The notes beneath the pieces are model-generated. The model was not told the origin of the DNA, did no database searches, and saw only the letters and a program-made list of their open reading frames with translations. Below, one piece after another: positions 35,670 to 47,698 of a stretch of DNA of 64,000 bases (its first letter is position 1; the number at the start of each line of letters is the position of its first letter). The position numbers were made by a program, and so were the translations under genes. The DNA comes from Diadema setosum (lineage: Eukaryota > Echinodermata > Echinoidea > Diadematoida > Diadematidae): positions 9,942,373-10,006,372 of the forward strand of contig CM067065.1 of NCBI GenBank assembly GCA_033980235.1. The letters are read 5' to 3'.

Positions 35670-36245
35670 CCAATACTATACCAATTCTTTAAAACTGGTG
35701 TATAGCCCACTTTGCGATGGGGCTCTTCATGTATGATAAATAGTTGCTGCTGCAGTGTGGTCATACATTAGATTAATATTGACATAATCTATGAATAATA
35801 TTCATACAATTCAATTTATTCATACAATATGATATCTATGTATTCTGTAATGATTACTTGTGGGAGCTATTCAACAGTGATTTTGTGGAGAAGATGATAC
35901 AAGTAGAATGTTGTCCAATCAGTGCCTATCAAAAGTGAATATGAGTTAAGTCACAACGTGCGGGGTGGAGCGGAGGATAAAGAAGAACTAAATTTGAGTA
36001 GCGCCATCAACGTCTTCCCTGGAGGACGTGTGTCCGCATATGCAGAGTAGCCCGCTTTTTACCACAGAAGTACATTTTGCTGTCTTTCCGCTATTGGCGA
36101 ACCGTTCTGTCTAGTGGCCTACCCCATCACCCTGCGGTCCAAATGCGGACACGGAAGTTTAAAGACCAAATGATCTGTCGTTATCGGTAGCACTGCAAAG
36201 ATTGATATTGACGTCATAAGTTATTTTTCTCTCTCTTTCTCTTTC

Positions 36246-36383
36246 TTAAAGGGACTGTACAGTACTGATTGAGGTGGGGATTCAGGTTTATAACATTCCT
36301 AAGTTAGATAATGAGAAACCTCTTATGAAATATGAAAGAGCATGTAATTTTAAGAAGGATTCAACTTTTATTTGAGGAAAATT
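36246..36383 (+). mobile_element. TTAA-type MITE family 3, truncated copy
   Basis: Starts TTAAAGGGACTGTACAGTAC and carries GATAATGAGAAACCTC and TTTTATTTGAGGAAAATTG. It then breaks off exactly where the 82-bp palindrome begins. Confidence 0.75.
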
Positions 36384-36465
36384 GTTACATCTGTTGTGAT
36401 GACTCACTGATGATAATGGTTATATATAACCATTATCATCAGTGAGTCATCACAACAGATGTAAC
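36384..36465. repeat. Perfect 82-bp palindrome
   Basis: Two 41-base arms with no spacer and no mismatch. The left arm begins GTTACATCTGTTGTGATGAC and the centre is GGTTATATATAACC. Confidence 0.95.
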
Positions 36466-36639
36466 TATTTTTTTTTATTGCCATGACATTGACCTGAAAA
36501 TATGGTTTGGTATCACCGTTTGCAATCATACTATTAGTTTTTAATGAGTATCGCATTTCTTCACCACCAAAGTGTTTTTTGGGGAAAATGCATATGAGTT
36601 CCTTGAGGGAAACAAAAGCGTTGAAAGAAAAAGTGAGAT

Positions 36640-36914
36640 TAGATTTTATATCATTATTATATAGATAATAATTTGAACGCCTTTTCCTATGGGTACAAAG
36701 CGCTATGGGATGTCATCCCTGGTCATCATAGGAGATAAATATATACAAATTACCAGGTAGCGACAGTACAAGTCCAGTGCATATACAGGGATATCAACAT
36801 CAAAATAAGTAGGTCTTCAAATTTTGTTTGAAGCGATCCAGTGTTAGTGATGATTTCAGAAGAGATGGGACCTTATTCCACAGCCTGGGAGCAGTAAAAG
36901 AGAAAGCCGATTAG
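36640..36914 (-). pseudogene. LINE 3' fragment (ORF2 C-terminus and 3' UTR)
   Basis: On the minus strand the frame encodes AFSFTAPRLWNKVPSLLKSS and TLDRFKQNLKTYLF before a TGA at 36802-36800. This is the WN-x-(L/V)P ... FK-x-x-LK-x-x-LF end of CR1/L2-type ORF2. The 3' part contains GCGCTTTGTACCCATAGGAA and runs into an ATTATTAT-like tail near 36645, a typical CR1-group 3' end. It differs from the LINE at 1.4-14.2 kb. Confidence 0.8.
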
Positions 36915-37214
36915 ACAATGATAAGAAAATAATAAATGATTGCAGATTGCTACGTATTTCTTGGTTCTCCTTTCAACTGCGTATTGATAAACTTCAATAA
37001 CTTCTATGAATTTGACATTGACATTTTATTTCAAAGCAACAGACAAGCGCAGGTTATTTCCCCCTTTTCTCGTATTTTCACATTTCCTAGAGCTATACTA
37101 ATCTGAGAATATTATATCAATATTGCAAAAGTAGACTAATAATTAGATAAATAAAGACAGAATAAACTGACCAGAAAGAATATAAATTATTAGTGGAAAA
37201 GTGAGCAAAGAAAA

Positions 37215-37292
37215 TGGGATTCCATCGGGAGTCGAACCTGAGACCTACGGATTGCTAGACCGGTGCTCTACCGACTGAGCTATAGAAAGCCC
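37215..37292 (-). tRNA. tRNA-Ala(AGC)-like unit, probably tRNA-derived repeat
   Basis: Intact internal promoter boxes (TAGCTCAGTCGG and GGTTCGACTCC), D and T arms and a 7-base anticodon loop CTAGCAA giving AGC. The stretch between the 5' end and the D arm is three bases too long and the acceptor stem pairs with mismatches. So it may not be a functional tRNA. Confidence 0.55.
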
Positions 37293-37609
37293 TAGTACAG
37301 TGTTCGTCCCAGAAACCCTTAATTCTCAATGCTCGGGTGGTCAGAAGCTATAGCAGTGTGTTTGTGTGTGACACACACGCACACACTTGAACCTGGCATA
37401 AACCCGAAGGATAATTCTGTCTTTATTTGTTACAAACTCAAAAGCTGCATCACTTCGGTGATCCCTCGCATTTATCCCCAAGTTGAATTATCCTTCGGGT
37501 TTATGCCATGTTCAAGTGTGTGCGTGTGTGTCACACACAAACACACTGCTATAGCTTCTGACCACCCGAGCATTGAGAATTAAGGGTTTCTGGGACGAAC
37601 ACTGTACTA

Positions 37610-37687
37610 GGGCTTTCTATAGCTCAGTCGGTAGAGCACCGGCCTAGCAATCCGGAGGTCTCGGGTTCGACTCCCGATGGAATCCCA
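37610..37687 (+). tRNA. tRNA-Ala(AGC)-like unit, partner copy
   Basis: Mirror copy of the unit at 37215-37292 with four base differences. Same AGC anticodon and A/B boxes, and the same overlong 5' segment. The T stem TCGGG/CCCGA is perfect here. Confidence 0.6.
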
Positions 37688-37717
37688 TTTTCTTTGCTCA
37701 TTTTTCCACTAATAATT

Positions 37718-38236
37718 AAATAATTACGATTGAAGATAACTTGCGTTTACGGTATGATAAGATTAATGTATAGGCATTCAATAAAAAGGGTGTTTAAACT
37801 GAATGTGTCTCTTTTGAATGAATTGCAAATAAATATCTTAAGACAATTGCAAACCACATTTACTTTTATAAATCAACTTGAGAAATGTGTTATTTAATAT
37901 GCTGATAAAAAGAAAGTAATGAGCATATTATGATGATATCAATAATATCTTAAAAATGCATTTTGTCATGCAACTCGTGCAGTGTCTTTGAAAATGTCAT
38001 TTTTCTCTGAGGATGACATTACTTTTAAATGATGAAAATTTCTTTCACGATTTTGCCCTTAAATTCTTTATTTCTGGAATGCGTATATTAAAACAAAGGA
38101 AATGTACTGCATTAATGAGTGCCTTTGCAACGGATGTGATAGATTATTGAATTCACATTTGTACTGAAGGTGTAGCTTTAATAACGTAATAGGTTTCGAC
38201 GTTTACGAAAGCGTTACCAAAACTCAATAGAGTGCC

Positions 38237-38271
<35 letters not shown>

Positions 38272-38414
38272 TGGACCCACGATTATACAAGTCAAATCTG
38301 TCATGTTCCGAACGTCCCAATAAAACCGAATGTGTCGAAAATAGTCTAAAATAATGTCAATCTCAGGTCGTCTCTTCATTCGGCCGTTGTTGTTATTCAC
38401 TCTAAAAAAAAAAA
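37718..38414. other. Non-coding stretch with (TA)n
   Basis: (TA)n at about 38239-38268. Nothing else recognised. Confidence 0.5.
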
Positions 38415-38644
38415 AACATCTAGACCAGAACTGACCCGGAAAGGGTCCTGTGGGGTCGCACTCTGTTCCGGGTCAAAAAAAAAAATGACTTTGAATTTGG
38501 TCATGAAGACCCAGAATGGGGTCACCCTGACCCGATTCATGACTCTAAATGGGGTCATATCTGACGCCATTCCTTGTCATTTCTGACCCGGAACGGAGTG
38601 TCACCCCAACGGACCCTTTCCGGGTCAGTTCTGACCCGGATGTT
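38415..38644. mobile_element. MITE with CTGACCCGG terminal inverted repeats
   Basis: Ends carry CAGAACTGACCCGGAAAGGG (left) and its reverse complement (right, about 38603-38640), with AACATC/GATGTT outermost. Copies of GGGTCA occur throughout both strands. The whole 230 bp can fold. Confidence 0.8.
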
Positions 38645-39840
38645 ATTTGCTTGTTGTGGAACCACCTACTGCGTAACGAATCCTTCAAAGCAAAGAAAAC
38701 AATATATAGATTTAATAGCCACGGAATTATGCTAGTAACAAATATAGAGGTAGTTGACGGATTGCTCAGCACTGGAAGTAGTGTACGACTAGATCTCAAT
38801 CTACTGAAGATCGATGTGATCGGTCCTGTTCAACGTGACGTGACGTGACGAATTGTTGTCATTTCGTAACGAAATGACCATTTCGTCGATAAAATGATTG
38901 ATTTCGTAATGAAAGACACCATGCGACACTTGGCTCCCCATATGCACGTACTATACGCTTGCTTTCTCTGAATAGTGAAAGACTATTGATTGTAGTTGAC
39001 TAATTTAGTTGACTAGTAGACTATTGATTGACACTAGAAAGCGCACGCAGTTAGCTTTTACCTTAAACAGCGATTTCTACAGGAGGTATCTGGATATCTC
39101 ATTGGTCCATTTACGCTATACAGACAATATTGAAGCTGCCCCGCCGCCATGTTACCACTCGCACTCTTTAGGGACTAGCAGACATTTCCCGGCAGAGTCA
39201 TTCACGTGATGTCATGACCTCTATACGCAAGTGTATGGGCAAATGGAATGTGCCTGGTATTCCAAGGTGGCGGCGCGGTGGCTTCAAGATGTCGGCGATC
39301 ATCACTCTGTCCAGCAGCGTTCTTGTGTATCCTGATTTCATGATTCACGCACTTAAAAGGGCATTCCAGACAATTTTCATAATAACACATCTTGCAGTAC
39401 ATAAGAACACCGTCCCGGAGTTGCACCCGTCTCTCCGCCGCCTGTGGCGAGTTCACTCTCCCGCTCAGTTCCGCCCGACCATCCGATGACAGGTCGAGCA
39501 AAAATAAAAGAAAAAACCAAAACAAGCTTTTCCATGTGAATGTAGAGTGACGTTTTCATCGCAAATATCACCTTTTTTTTTTCTTTCTCTCTCTTTCTCC
39601 GTTTTAGGATGCACAATGAAAACGGTAGATTCCAGACCCCTTCCCCTTCTATTTACTCTACAAAAAAAGAAAAAAAAAGAAAGAAAGTAGGCATATTTAT
39701 GATAAAATATTCTGCTGCGCTGTAAGACTGCCTTTATGGTAGTTTCTTTGCGCCGTCTTGAATGAATCGAATATATTGAATAAAGAAATCAACGTTTCAT
39801 TTTCATATGATCCAGAAAAATGTTTCTCCATCGATATGGA
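38645..39840. other. Non-coding stretch, locally GC-rich
   Basis: 39130-39490 is GC-rich for this window and has GCCGCCATGTT, AAGGTGGCGGCG and AAGATGTCGGCG, which resemble YY1-type promoter motifs. No coding exon follows on either strand, so a promoter role is only a possibility. Confidence 0.3.
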
Positions 39841-40043
39841 TATGATTTAGTGCATTTGCCAGTAAAAATGCCACTTCCATGTCTTTTCTGGCTAAGAAAC
39901 AAGAATGATATGATTTAGTGCATTTGCCAGTAAAAATGCCACTTCCATGTCTTTTCTGGCTAAGAAACAAGAATGATATGATTTAGTGCATTTGCCAGTA
40001 AAAATGACACTTCCATGTCTTTTCTGGATAAGAAACAAGAACC
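39841..40043. repeat. 68-bp minisatellite, three units
   Basis: Nearly identical units begin TATGATTTAGTGCATTTGCC at 39841, 39909 and 39977. One base change distinguishes the third (GACACTTCC for GCCACTTCC). Confidence 0.95.
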
Positions 40044-40309
40044 CATTACCACATGAATGAAATTGATAAACTACGACTTAATTTAAACCCCGAACGAAAG
40101 CTATATTTCCTAATTACTCTTTGAATTTTAGAACAACAGCCCCGACAGAAAACATGTATATCGAAGCAAACAGCGATAGCATGAAGGAAAGCTGAGAAAA
40201 TGTCATGCTACGCTAATGAAAGGTCCGATCACATTGTTTATAACATGAATGTAAACAATGGGTAAATTAAGCCAATCATAGGAGCAAAAAGAATTATTGG
40301 TGTCTTTTG

Positions 40310-40860
40310 ATATCATCTTCATATACATGTGGATTGAGTGAATGCAATATTAGTAGAATAATATAAGTATTAATAGAATACAATATTAGTAGAATACATC
40401 GGTGAAAGTTTGAAGGAAATCCTATAATCTGTTCAAAGGTTATGAATTTTTTGATTATATGCGCAATCACTGCTGGATAAGGAGACTAATTAATGCAGTG
40501 TGTGATGTCACATGCGTACAACGATATAAAGAAAATAAAAAAGAGAATTTCAAAAAACAAAACAAAACATATTGTTAAGGGTAATATTATTCCTCCATTC
40601 CTTCCTCCTTCTGAAAGAGAGAAATCGAGTGTTCTTCTTTTGTTATTCGAGAAAAGTGAAAATAGTATGTTGATACTTTCTTTATATCGTTGTACACATG
40701 TGACATCACAAGCTACGTTAGTCTTCTCTTCCATCCGTGACTGAACAAAACTTTAAAAATTCATAATTTTTCAACGGAATGACTGATTTTCCTCATAATG
40801 TCACTGATGTGTTCTATTAATATTACAGCATTCACTCAACCCACATGTCTATGAAGGTGA
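40310..40860. mobile_element. Foldback element
   Basis: Long diverged inverted arms. Outer pair: ACATGTGGATTGAGTGAATG (about 40326) against CATTCACTCAACCCACATGT (about 40832). Inner pair: GTGATGTCACATGCGTACAA (about 40502) against TTGTACACATGTGACATCAC (about 40691). The centre is AT-rich and non-coding. Confidence 0.8.
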
Positions 40861-42016
40861 ACTTGACTCTTTAACCATTTCAAATCTGTTCTTCTTATCA
40901 AATGATCAATTCTTCAGCATAATGTTACATGCTGAAGTTTGTTTGATTATGAGTATTCTCTGCTAGGTATAATCAAAGACAATAGATAAACAACTTGACA
41001 GTAAAAATAGAAATCGAAATTAAAACAGTGCGAGTTAAAAAATGTGATGAAATCTTTATAAAGAAGGTAATATGAAACACAATTATCTGTATATGTTTGC
41101 AAAGCAGCTATCCAAGTGATTATTAGTTTGAAATAAAATTCAAGGTTTATCGTTCTTTTATTCCTGAAGGGAATCACGATTTTCCCATGCTTCTATGTTT
41201 TATTTTAGTACTTGACATAAGTAAGGTAATGTATGTATTTTTTTTTTTTATTCACACATATCACTAAAACCTCATAATTACTGTTCACAAAATATTTTAT
41301 TCATATGCAATTCATTAACTGGCTCAAAACTGTCCCATTAATTTCTGCAAAAATTGACATGAATGTCGTTTATTTGATCCGTACGAACAACTGCAAGACT
41401 TCCCTCAACCCCCCTCCCCCCCCCCCCCAAAAAAAAAACAAACAAACAAACAAACAAACAGAAACAAGTAGTATTAGGTAATTTCAAAAATAACACAAAT
41501 TTGATGCTTAAAAGGAATGTTTCTTTTCCTATACATATTTTCAAGTTCTGTTTTTGGTCAGCGGGAAACTGTTATTTCCATCTTTACCTCATGTTATTGG
41601 CGTATGTTTTGGCCATTCCATGAGTTTTATTTGTAATATAATATAATGAAATATAATATGCTATGATAGAATATAATATTATAGAATTCAATATTGTATA
41701 ATCCAATATATAATATAACATAATAGAATATGATATAATAATATAATACAATCTGATATAAAACATGATATGGTACATGGCATATGATACATAACAAAAT
41801 ATTATGCATGAACTCAGAATAAGAGTTATCCGAAAATAGCATGAATGCTAATGAAGTTTGACACCTGTTCGATACTAATATTCCAAAGAGGTAATAATCT
41901 CAGAACAATGAATATTTGTAGTTTGAAAATACACGTAACATGAAAATAATTACAATTGTTCACATCAATAAGCAGAAGAAACCGTTGATTCATAATTTGC
42001 TTTCATTAAAACACAC

Positions 42017-42056
<40 letters not shown>

Positions 42057-42700
42057 GACAATCACACAGAAAAGTATATTCGTGTGAAAGGTAATACATA
42101 AAGATATTACACAACGGTCAGCTATCTTTAAGAGTGACGTCAAATAGAGGCATATATACTGGTAAACTTGCTTCTAAAGTTTATATTTCCTACGCCAAAA
42201 CGAGTATATATTTTCCTCTCAGTATCTTTATCATCGCTTAAAAGAAAAATTCAACGTCCTCTCAGGTGGGGCAAAGACTTTTATCAACCATTTCCTTTCC
42301 GACATCAATTAAAGTAATTGAAGAACCTGCTACTTCCCTCGCCTACCCCCTCCCCCACCCTCTCCCTTTCAACATGATGTTGCAAGCTTCTCTGTACTAT
42401 TTAGGGCCAAAACGGATGCTTACTCTAGACATTCATTGACGTGGCGCGATCCTTTTCCCTCTTGTCTCGGTAGCATTTTTTTTTTTCGCTTTTATGGCAG
42501 AAATATAAAACAAGGAAAACAAACAAAACAAAATCACTTTCACATAGAAACAAAAAGACCGCACTAAGGGGAACGCCCGCGAAGAAATAATGTTTCCATT
42601 TTTAGAAACCAAGGCTATACAGAGACTTTCTTTTCCTCATTTGACTGAAGCCCAAGCCTATCTAGACTCGTTTTCAGAGACGAGAGAGAGAGATAGACGA
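40861..42700. other. Non-coding stretch upstream of IL-17 gene B
   Basis: Holds an A/T-only patch of ATAATATA-type repeats (about 41630-41800), an (AC)n run (about 42016-42053) and C/A homopolymers (41407-41460). No gene recognised. Confidence 0.5.
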
Positions 42701-42764
42701 GGAAAGTCTAAAAGGAGAGGAAAAAGCAGTCGGTAAAAGGCCGACACGGAAATGGCAAAATGGG

Positions 42765-42771
42765 TATATAT
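42765..42771 (+). promoter_or_regulatory. Candidate TATA box of IL-17 gene B
   Basis: GGGTATATATTG lies about 140 bp before the predicted start codon. A TSS about 30 bp downstream (near 42797, in CCATCACACTTTC) would give a 5' UTR of roughly 110 nt. Position and sequence fit, but no transcript evidence is available. Confidence 0.45.
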
Positions 42772-42908
42772 TGTCCCGGTTGGACTTGTTAGGACCATCA
42801 CACTTTCAACGGCACACATTCTTTATCGTCTCATCTAGCTCGGGTAAGCTTCTCGTCTCCTCTACAAAGAAATAGTGTTCCCGACTCTCTTCAACAACTT
42901 CAAAACCA

Positions 42909-45900
42909 ATGACAATGGCTCCTAGTCAGGTACGTATTTACAATCGAGTACTCAATTTGCGTTTACCAATGCGTGCGTTCCCGTCTATAAGAAAATGATG
43001 AAACAGATAACTTCTACCGAACTCGTTTTGCTTTTGAAAGTAACATTTCTATACTAATTGTGACTTCCTTTAGTTCATACCTTAAGTTTGACTGAATAAA
43101 AAAAAAAAAGAAGCTACGAACATATGACTTTTGCTGTACAAAATTAAACAAACAAACAAACATGAATACACCAGTTGCTGGAGAACACTGCCCAATGCCA
43201 GACTCTTAACTGTTATTTTCGATTTTTTTTTTTTTTTTCATTCAGGACTTGCTAGATGCATATAACGTTTATCAATTCAAGAGTGTATAAATTGAACGAA
43301 AAATGAATCGGAATGATATTGTCTGCAAAATTCGCTCAAAACATCGAATCGGTTATCCGAGTGTCTCCAATGCCTTTGGCATGAATGAGTTCATCTTGGT
43401 TTTGAACATTCGTGTTGTCAACTTCAGCCACGTCGATATTCCTATGCCAAGGAAATATGCTTTACTCAGATTGTAATAAGCAAAAGGGTTATAATGATAT
43501 TACAAAATACAGAGTAGCTAAGTATACGGTCTCCATACCGTCAAGCCTCGGCTTATTTTAGAGACCCTTCTGTTTAAGTTCCCTAAGCTGTTTGTACTTG
43601 TTTTGTTTTGTACTAAAAACTTTGTGTCGATATACTGTTTGTCATAAATGACTTGTACACAATCATATCTGATGCAACGGACTTAACCAGAAATAAATCA
43701 AATCAAATCAAATTAAATTTCCCTGTAATAATCTAACTTCAGAGAAACAGAATGCTAAATAAAACAGTCTGGAGAAAAGGAAAGTACTGAGGTTAAGAAT
43801 CGCACTCTTCTTTCTTCTCATATTCTTCTGCATACTCTTCTAATCTGCTATTCTATTTACATAGACAACTAAGTCGATCTACGTATTCTTCACAGCAAAA
43901 AGTCACGTGTTAAATATGAAACACCGAGCTGGTGTTAAATTTCTGGTGCTCATTAATTTTATGGTGTTAGATTAACACTTCCGGGTGTCATTTCAAAATA
44001 TAGTATTGGGTTTTTTATAGTTTCTTACTTACTGATCTTCTCGTTGATTTTGCACTTCAACAAGACGATCAAGAATTTTCCAATAAACTACTTGATTTTT
44101 TTTAAAACAAAAAGTGTGTGAACACATTTACACCTCAGTAACACCAGTTCGTGTGGTCTCCTATTGAAGCTGGACTGTGTAGCAATATCAAATCAGTCAT
44201 TATTGAATTGATACCAGAGCAGTGTCAAAACTATCACCAGCTACAGTGTCAAATTAACACCACGAAGTGCCAGGTGAACACTTTTCAACACGATCACAAC
44301 ATACTTTCTACACCTGTGGATGTGGTCCGCTATTGACATTTGATCGGTGTTAGATTTAACACCCATGGTACGTGTTGAATCTAACACCGATGTTTCTGCA
44401 GTGTATATATTGATCTTATACGTATTTGGAAACATTGAATATTATGATGGAAGCGTTGGTAGTCATCATTTTCCCCAGTAATTGTCAAATGACATTGCCA
44501 TTGACATTGCCAAACCCGACACTCGTGTCTTGTCATGACATGGCAGTGTTATTGCAAAACACTGCGCAATTTTCAAACTCTCATTTTCCACATGAAGTAC
44601 AAGATTGTAGAGACAAATAGTAAAGACATAAGACAAAATGACACTTGTAGCATTGCCATTTTCTCAAATATAGTAGTTGTATCGCACTATAAGGACATGC
44701 TGAAATTGTCCGTAGAAGTTTCACAGTTCCATAAATATTGCATCATACTTCCGTGTAGAATAAAACAGGAATCAGCCTTGTGTTATCACAAGGGCAGTGG
44801 CCGTGAAAGTGTTTTGATCCAATGCACTTTATAACGCAAACCCTATAACATTTTTTTTTTTCTATGCCATCAGATATTCCTCGTGATTGGCAGTATACTC
44901 ATCTTCACAACTCTTAGTGTAGGATTTGTTCTCGAGCCTTCTACACTGTCCACCGTCATCAACACTGAGACTGAATGGCAAGGCATGATGGGAACTGATG
45001 ACGCTGATGACGTCACGGTAACGAACTTCTCCATGGGAGGCACAAACACAGAAGAAAATCTTGCTGATCTCGAGTTCCTGAGGATAGATGACATCATAGA
45101 AGAGGCTAACAAGACAACATCTGAAGGAGTCCACCGTTTAACCCGAAGATCAGTCTGTGTATCGCCGAGCGATTCCGAACTCCATCTTCGGCTGGCCCTG
45201 CTGCGTAGTGGCCAAGCTTGGGAATCTTCCACGATGACGCCGACGGATCCTGCCGAATTTCTCCGAACGGCCGGATACATGACGTACTGGGGCCAACTCG
45301 AGTGCTCGGTCGCACCTTCGGCTCTTCACGAAGAATTTCCTCTAACCTCCCTCGAAGGTCGAGCGACGTGTCCGTGGAGGGTTGTCATTGATTCGAACAT
45401 CGACAGGTTTGTTTCTGTCCAGTGCATGTGAAAACAGAGCGCTCATGAATAAATATCATTATCCGTTCAGAAAAAAAAAAAAAACACTTTTCATCCAACA
45501 TTGATCAATGCGAGAAATGTGTTTTTTTTTTTTCTCTAGAAAACACAACCATACCCAATAAGTCATTGAATAATTTACTTACATGCGTTACCTTCAAACA
45601 AAAATGAATGGAGATTAATGTGGAGTAAAATAAAATAATAATTTCTCAACAGTCAAATAAGTTTCGTGTATAAACTACAATAGGCCAGAGTGAATTCGTT
45701 ACGTGACTAATGGTATTTTTGAAGTGTAGACATCGTTCTCATATTCAATCTTATGTCATCCTTTCTATTAATTCATTAATTACCTACTTGCATCTCACTG
45801 ATTCGACCTTTCATATGAATTCTCTGCTCCCAAAACGGGTTAAGCGCCTTTTTTTAAGCTACAGTCAGATGAACTTAGTATAACAAAACATTATAAAATA

Positions 45901-47555
45901 TAATATAATATATTATATAATTATATTATACAATTTCCAATGATACCTCACTTGTTACATAACAAGGAATATCAACGACATTGAGATTAAGCATATTCCA
46001 TATTTTCTTGTTGTTTTCTTTATTTCTAGAAGCTTTAACATCGTTAGCTTTAGATATCTTGAAATAACAAGAATGGACTTAAATCATTTTGCAATTAAGC
46101 TCCTCATAATACGTAGGCCTATTTGGGTATTTTCAAACATTTAAAAGATAGAATTTTTACCTTTAACAAGTCTCCTCCTCCCCAAAGCCAATCTCGGGCT
46201 TGGAGATTTGCCAACCTCTACAACCATCGGTGATCCTCCGTCTGTACACAGTGTTATTGCGTGTTGAGGTTTGGTTTTTAGGAGAACGGGAGGTTTAGGT
46301 ACAGGAAATCATGATTCATTACACAGAAAGACCACGACTATATAGACTAGTTGTTTGAACGCGGTACTCTTCAACGATTGCCTACAGCCATCTGGCTGAT
46401 TGGACTTTTTATATGAAGTGTTTGAGTGTAAAACAGGTTAAGCGCCATTTTTAAACATTTTAAAGTAAATTCAATATCGGATGAACTTAATTTGAAAGAA
46501 TATAAACCTTCCACATGTATATGGGTATTTCAAACATTTCGGGTTGTTATCAAGTCTTCTTCTTTCCAGCGCCAATCTCGGGCTAGATAATTTGCCAATC
46601 TTTAAAACCATCTCTGACCATCCGTCTGTCGTATACATTTTAATATCGTGTTGAAGTCGTGTATAGGAGAACGGGAGGTTTATGTACTGAAAGTCTTGCT
46701 TCGTATTACACAGAAAGCGTACGACATTAATCTAATCGTTTGCACACAACGCTGGCATCATTTTAAAGTGACGATCACGGACTCGGTTGCTCACGTGCAA
46801 ATAAATCACACGGATTATATGTATCATTATATTACACAGATACCCAGTCGACATTCCGTACGCCCAGTGCGCATGCCCAAGATGTGCCTCGCTGAACGGA
46901 AACTCCTTCGAAGCCCTGAACGAGTGTCGATCCGTGATAGCACATATCAAAGTTCTGCGCCGAAATGGATCAACCTGTGGGTCGTCCGGAGAGTACATGT
47001 AAGTTTGTTTAATAAAATGTTTTCATCTTAGTGTACTGTAACAATGCTATCCAGATACAAAGTAAAATACATGAAGGGCTGATTCAACAAGGTGGTTGGT
47101 GCCACTTGTTACAGCAAATAAAGTTGTTTTATAACCTTCACTTCCCAAGACCTTTTTTTTTTTTCTAAATATCGCAAAATATTACATTATTGTATACTAC
47201 AAGAAAAATAATGAAAATTACATGATAACAATCAAATCAATCAGATATTATGGCTTATAGGCCACGGTAGAGATTTGAAGAGATTTCACCATTTATGCTG
47301 CTCCGAAATGATGGGATGATCTTCCTCTACACTCAAGTCAGATAGCTACATTTAATGAGTTTAAGGTCAGGGTAAACCCTCTTCTTTTCAAATTTGCTAC
47401 TAACAGTTTGAATTACATACTATGACTGTTTTTTTTTTTTTTTAATGCGCAGTAGACTATATTATCATAGCAGCTTGGCAATACAAATGTCCTTTAATAG
47501 CTGTTTAGCATTGTACCTTGCGTTACACAAACGTTACTTCTGGAACAACTAATAA

Positions 47556-47592
<37 letters not shown>

Positions 47593-47655
47593 TGCAGACA
47601 TGGATGTAAGCCGGATTTTGAAATATTTATCTACATTTTTTCTTCCCTCTCTTTT

Positions 47656-47698
<43 letters not shown>

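Larger units (their letters stand above)
37185..37717. repeat. Large inverted repeat with a tRNA-Ala-like unit in each arm
   Basis: Two arms of about 233 bp (37185-37417 and 37485-37717) are reverse complements with few changes, separated by a 67-bp loop. Each arm holds, from outside in, TTAGTGGAAAA, a tRNA-like unit pointing outwards, and a GTGTGTTTGTGTGTGACACA segment. Confidence 0.9.

Noticed and set aside
37329..37583. 84-residue frame between the tRNA-like units
   Set aside because: Palindromic reading through the inverted repeat (both ends encode mirrored sequence), so not a gene.
39130..39490. CpG-island-like promoter of a third gene
   Set aside because: YY1-like motifs and higher GC are present, but no exon follows on either strand; kept only as a low-confidence note.
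39841..40043. CRISPR-like array (three regular repeats)
   Set aside because: Units are head-to-tail 68-bp minisatellite copies without distinct spacers, in eukaryotic DNA.
44870..45280. 136-residue minus-strand frame opposite exon 2 of IL-17 gene B
   Set aside because: Antisense shadow of the cytokine exon, no domain, no start or splice context.
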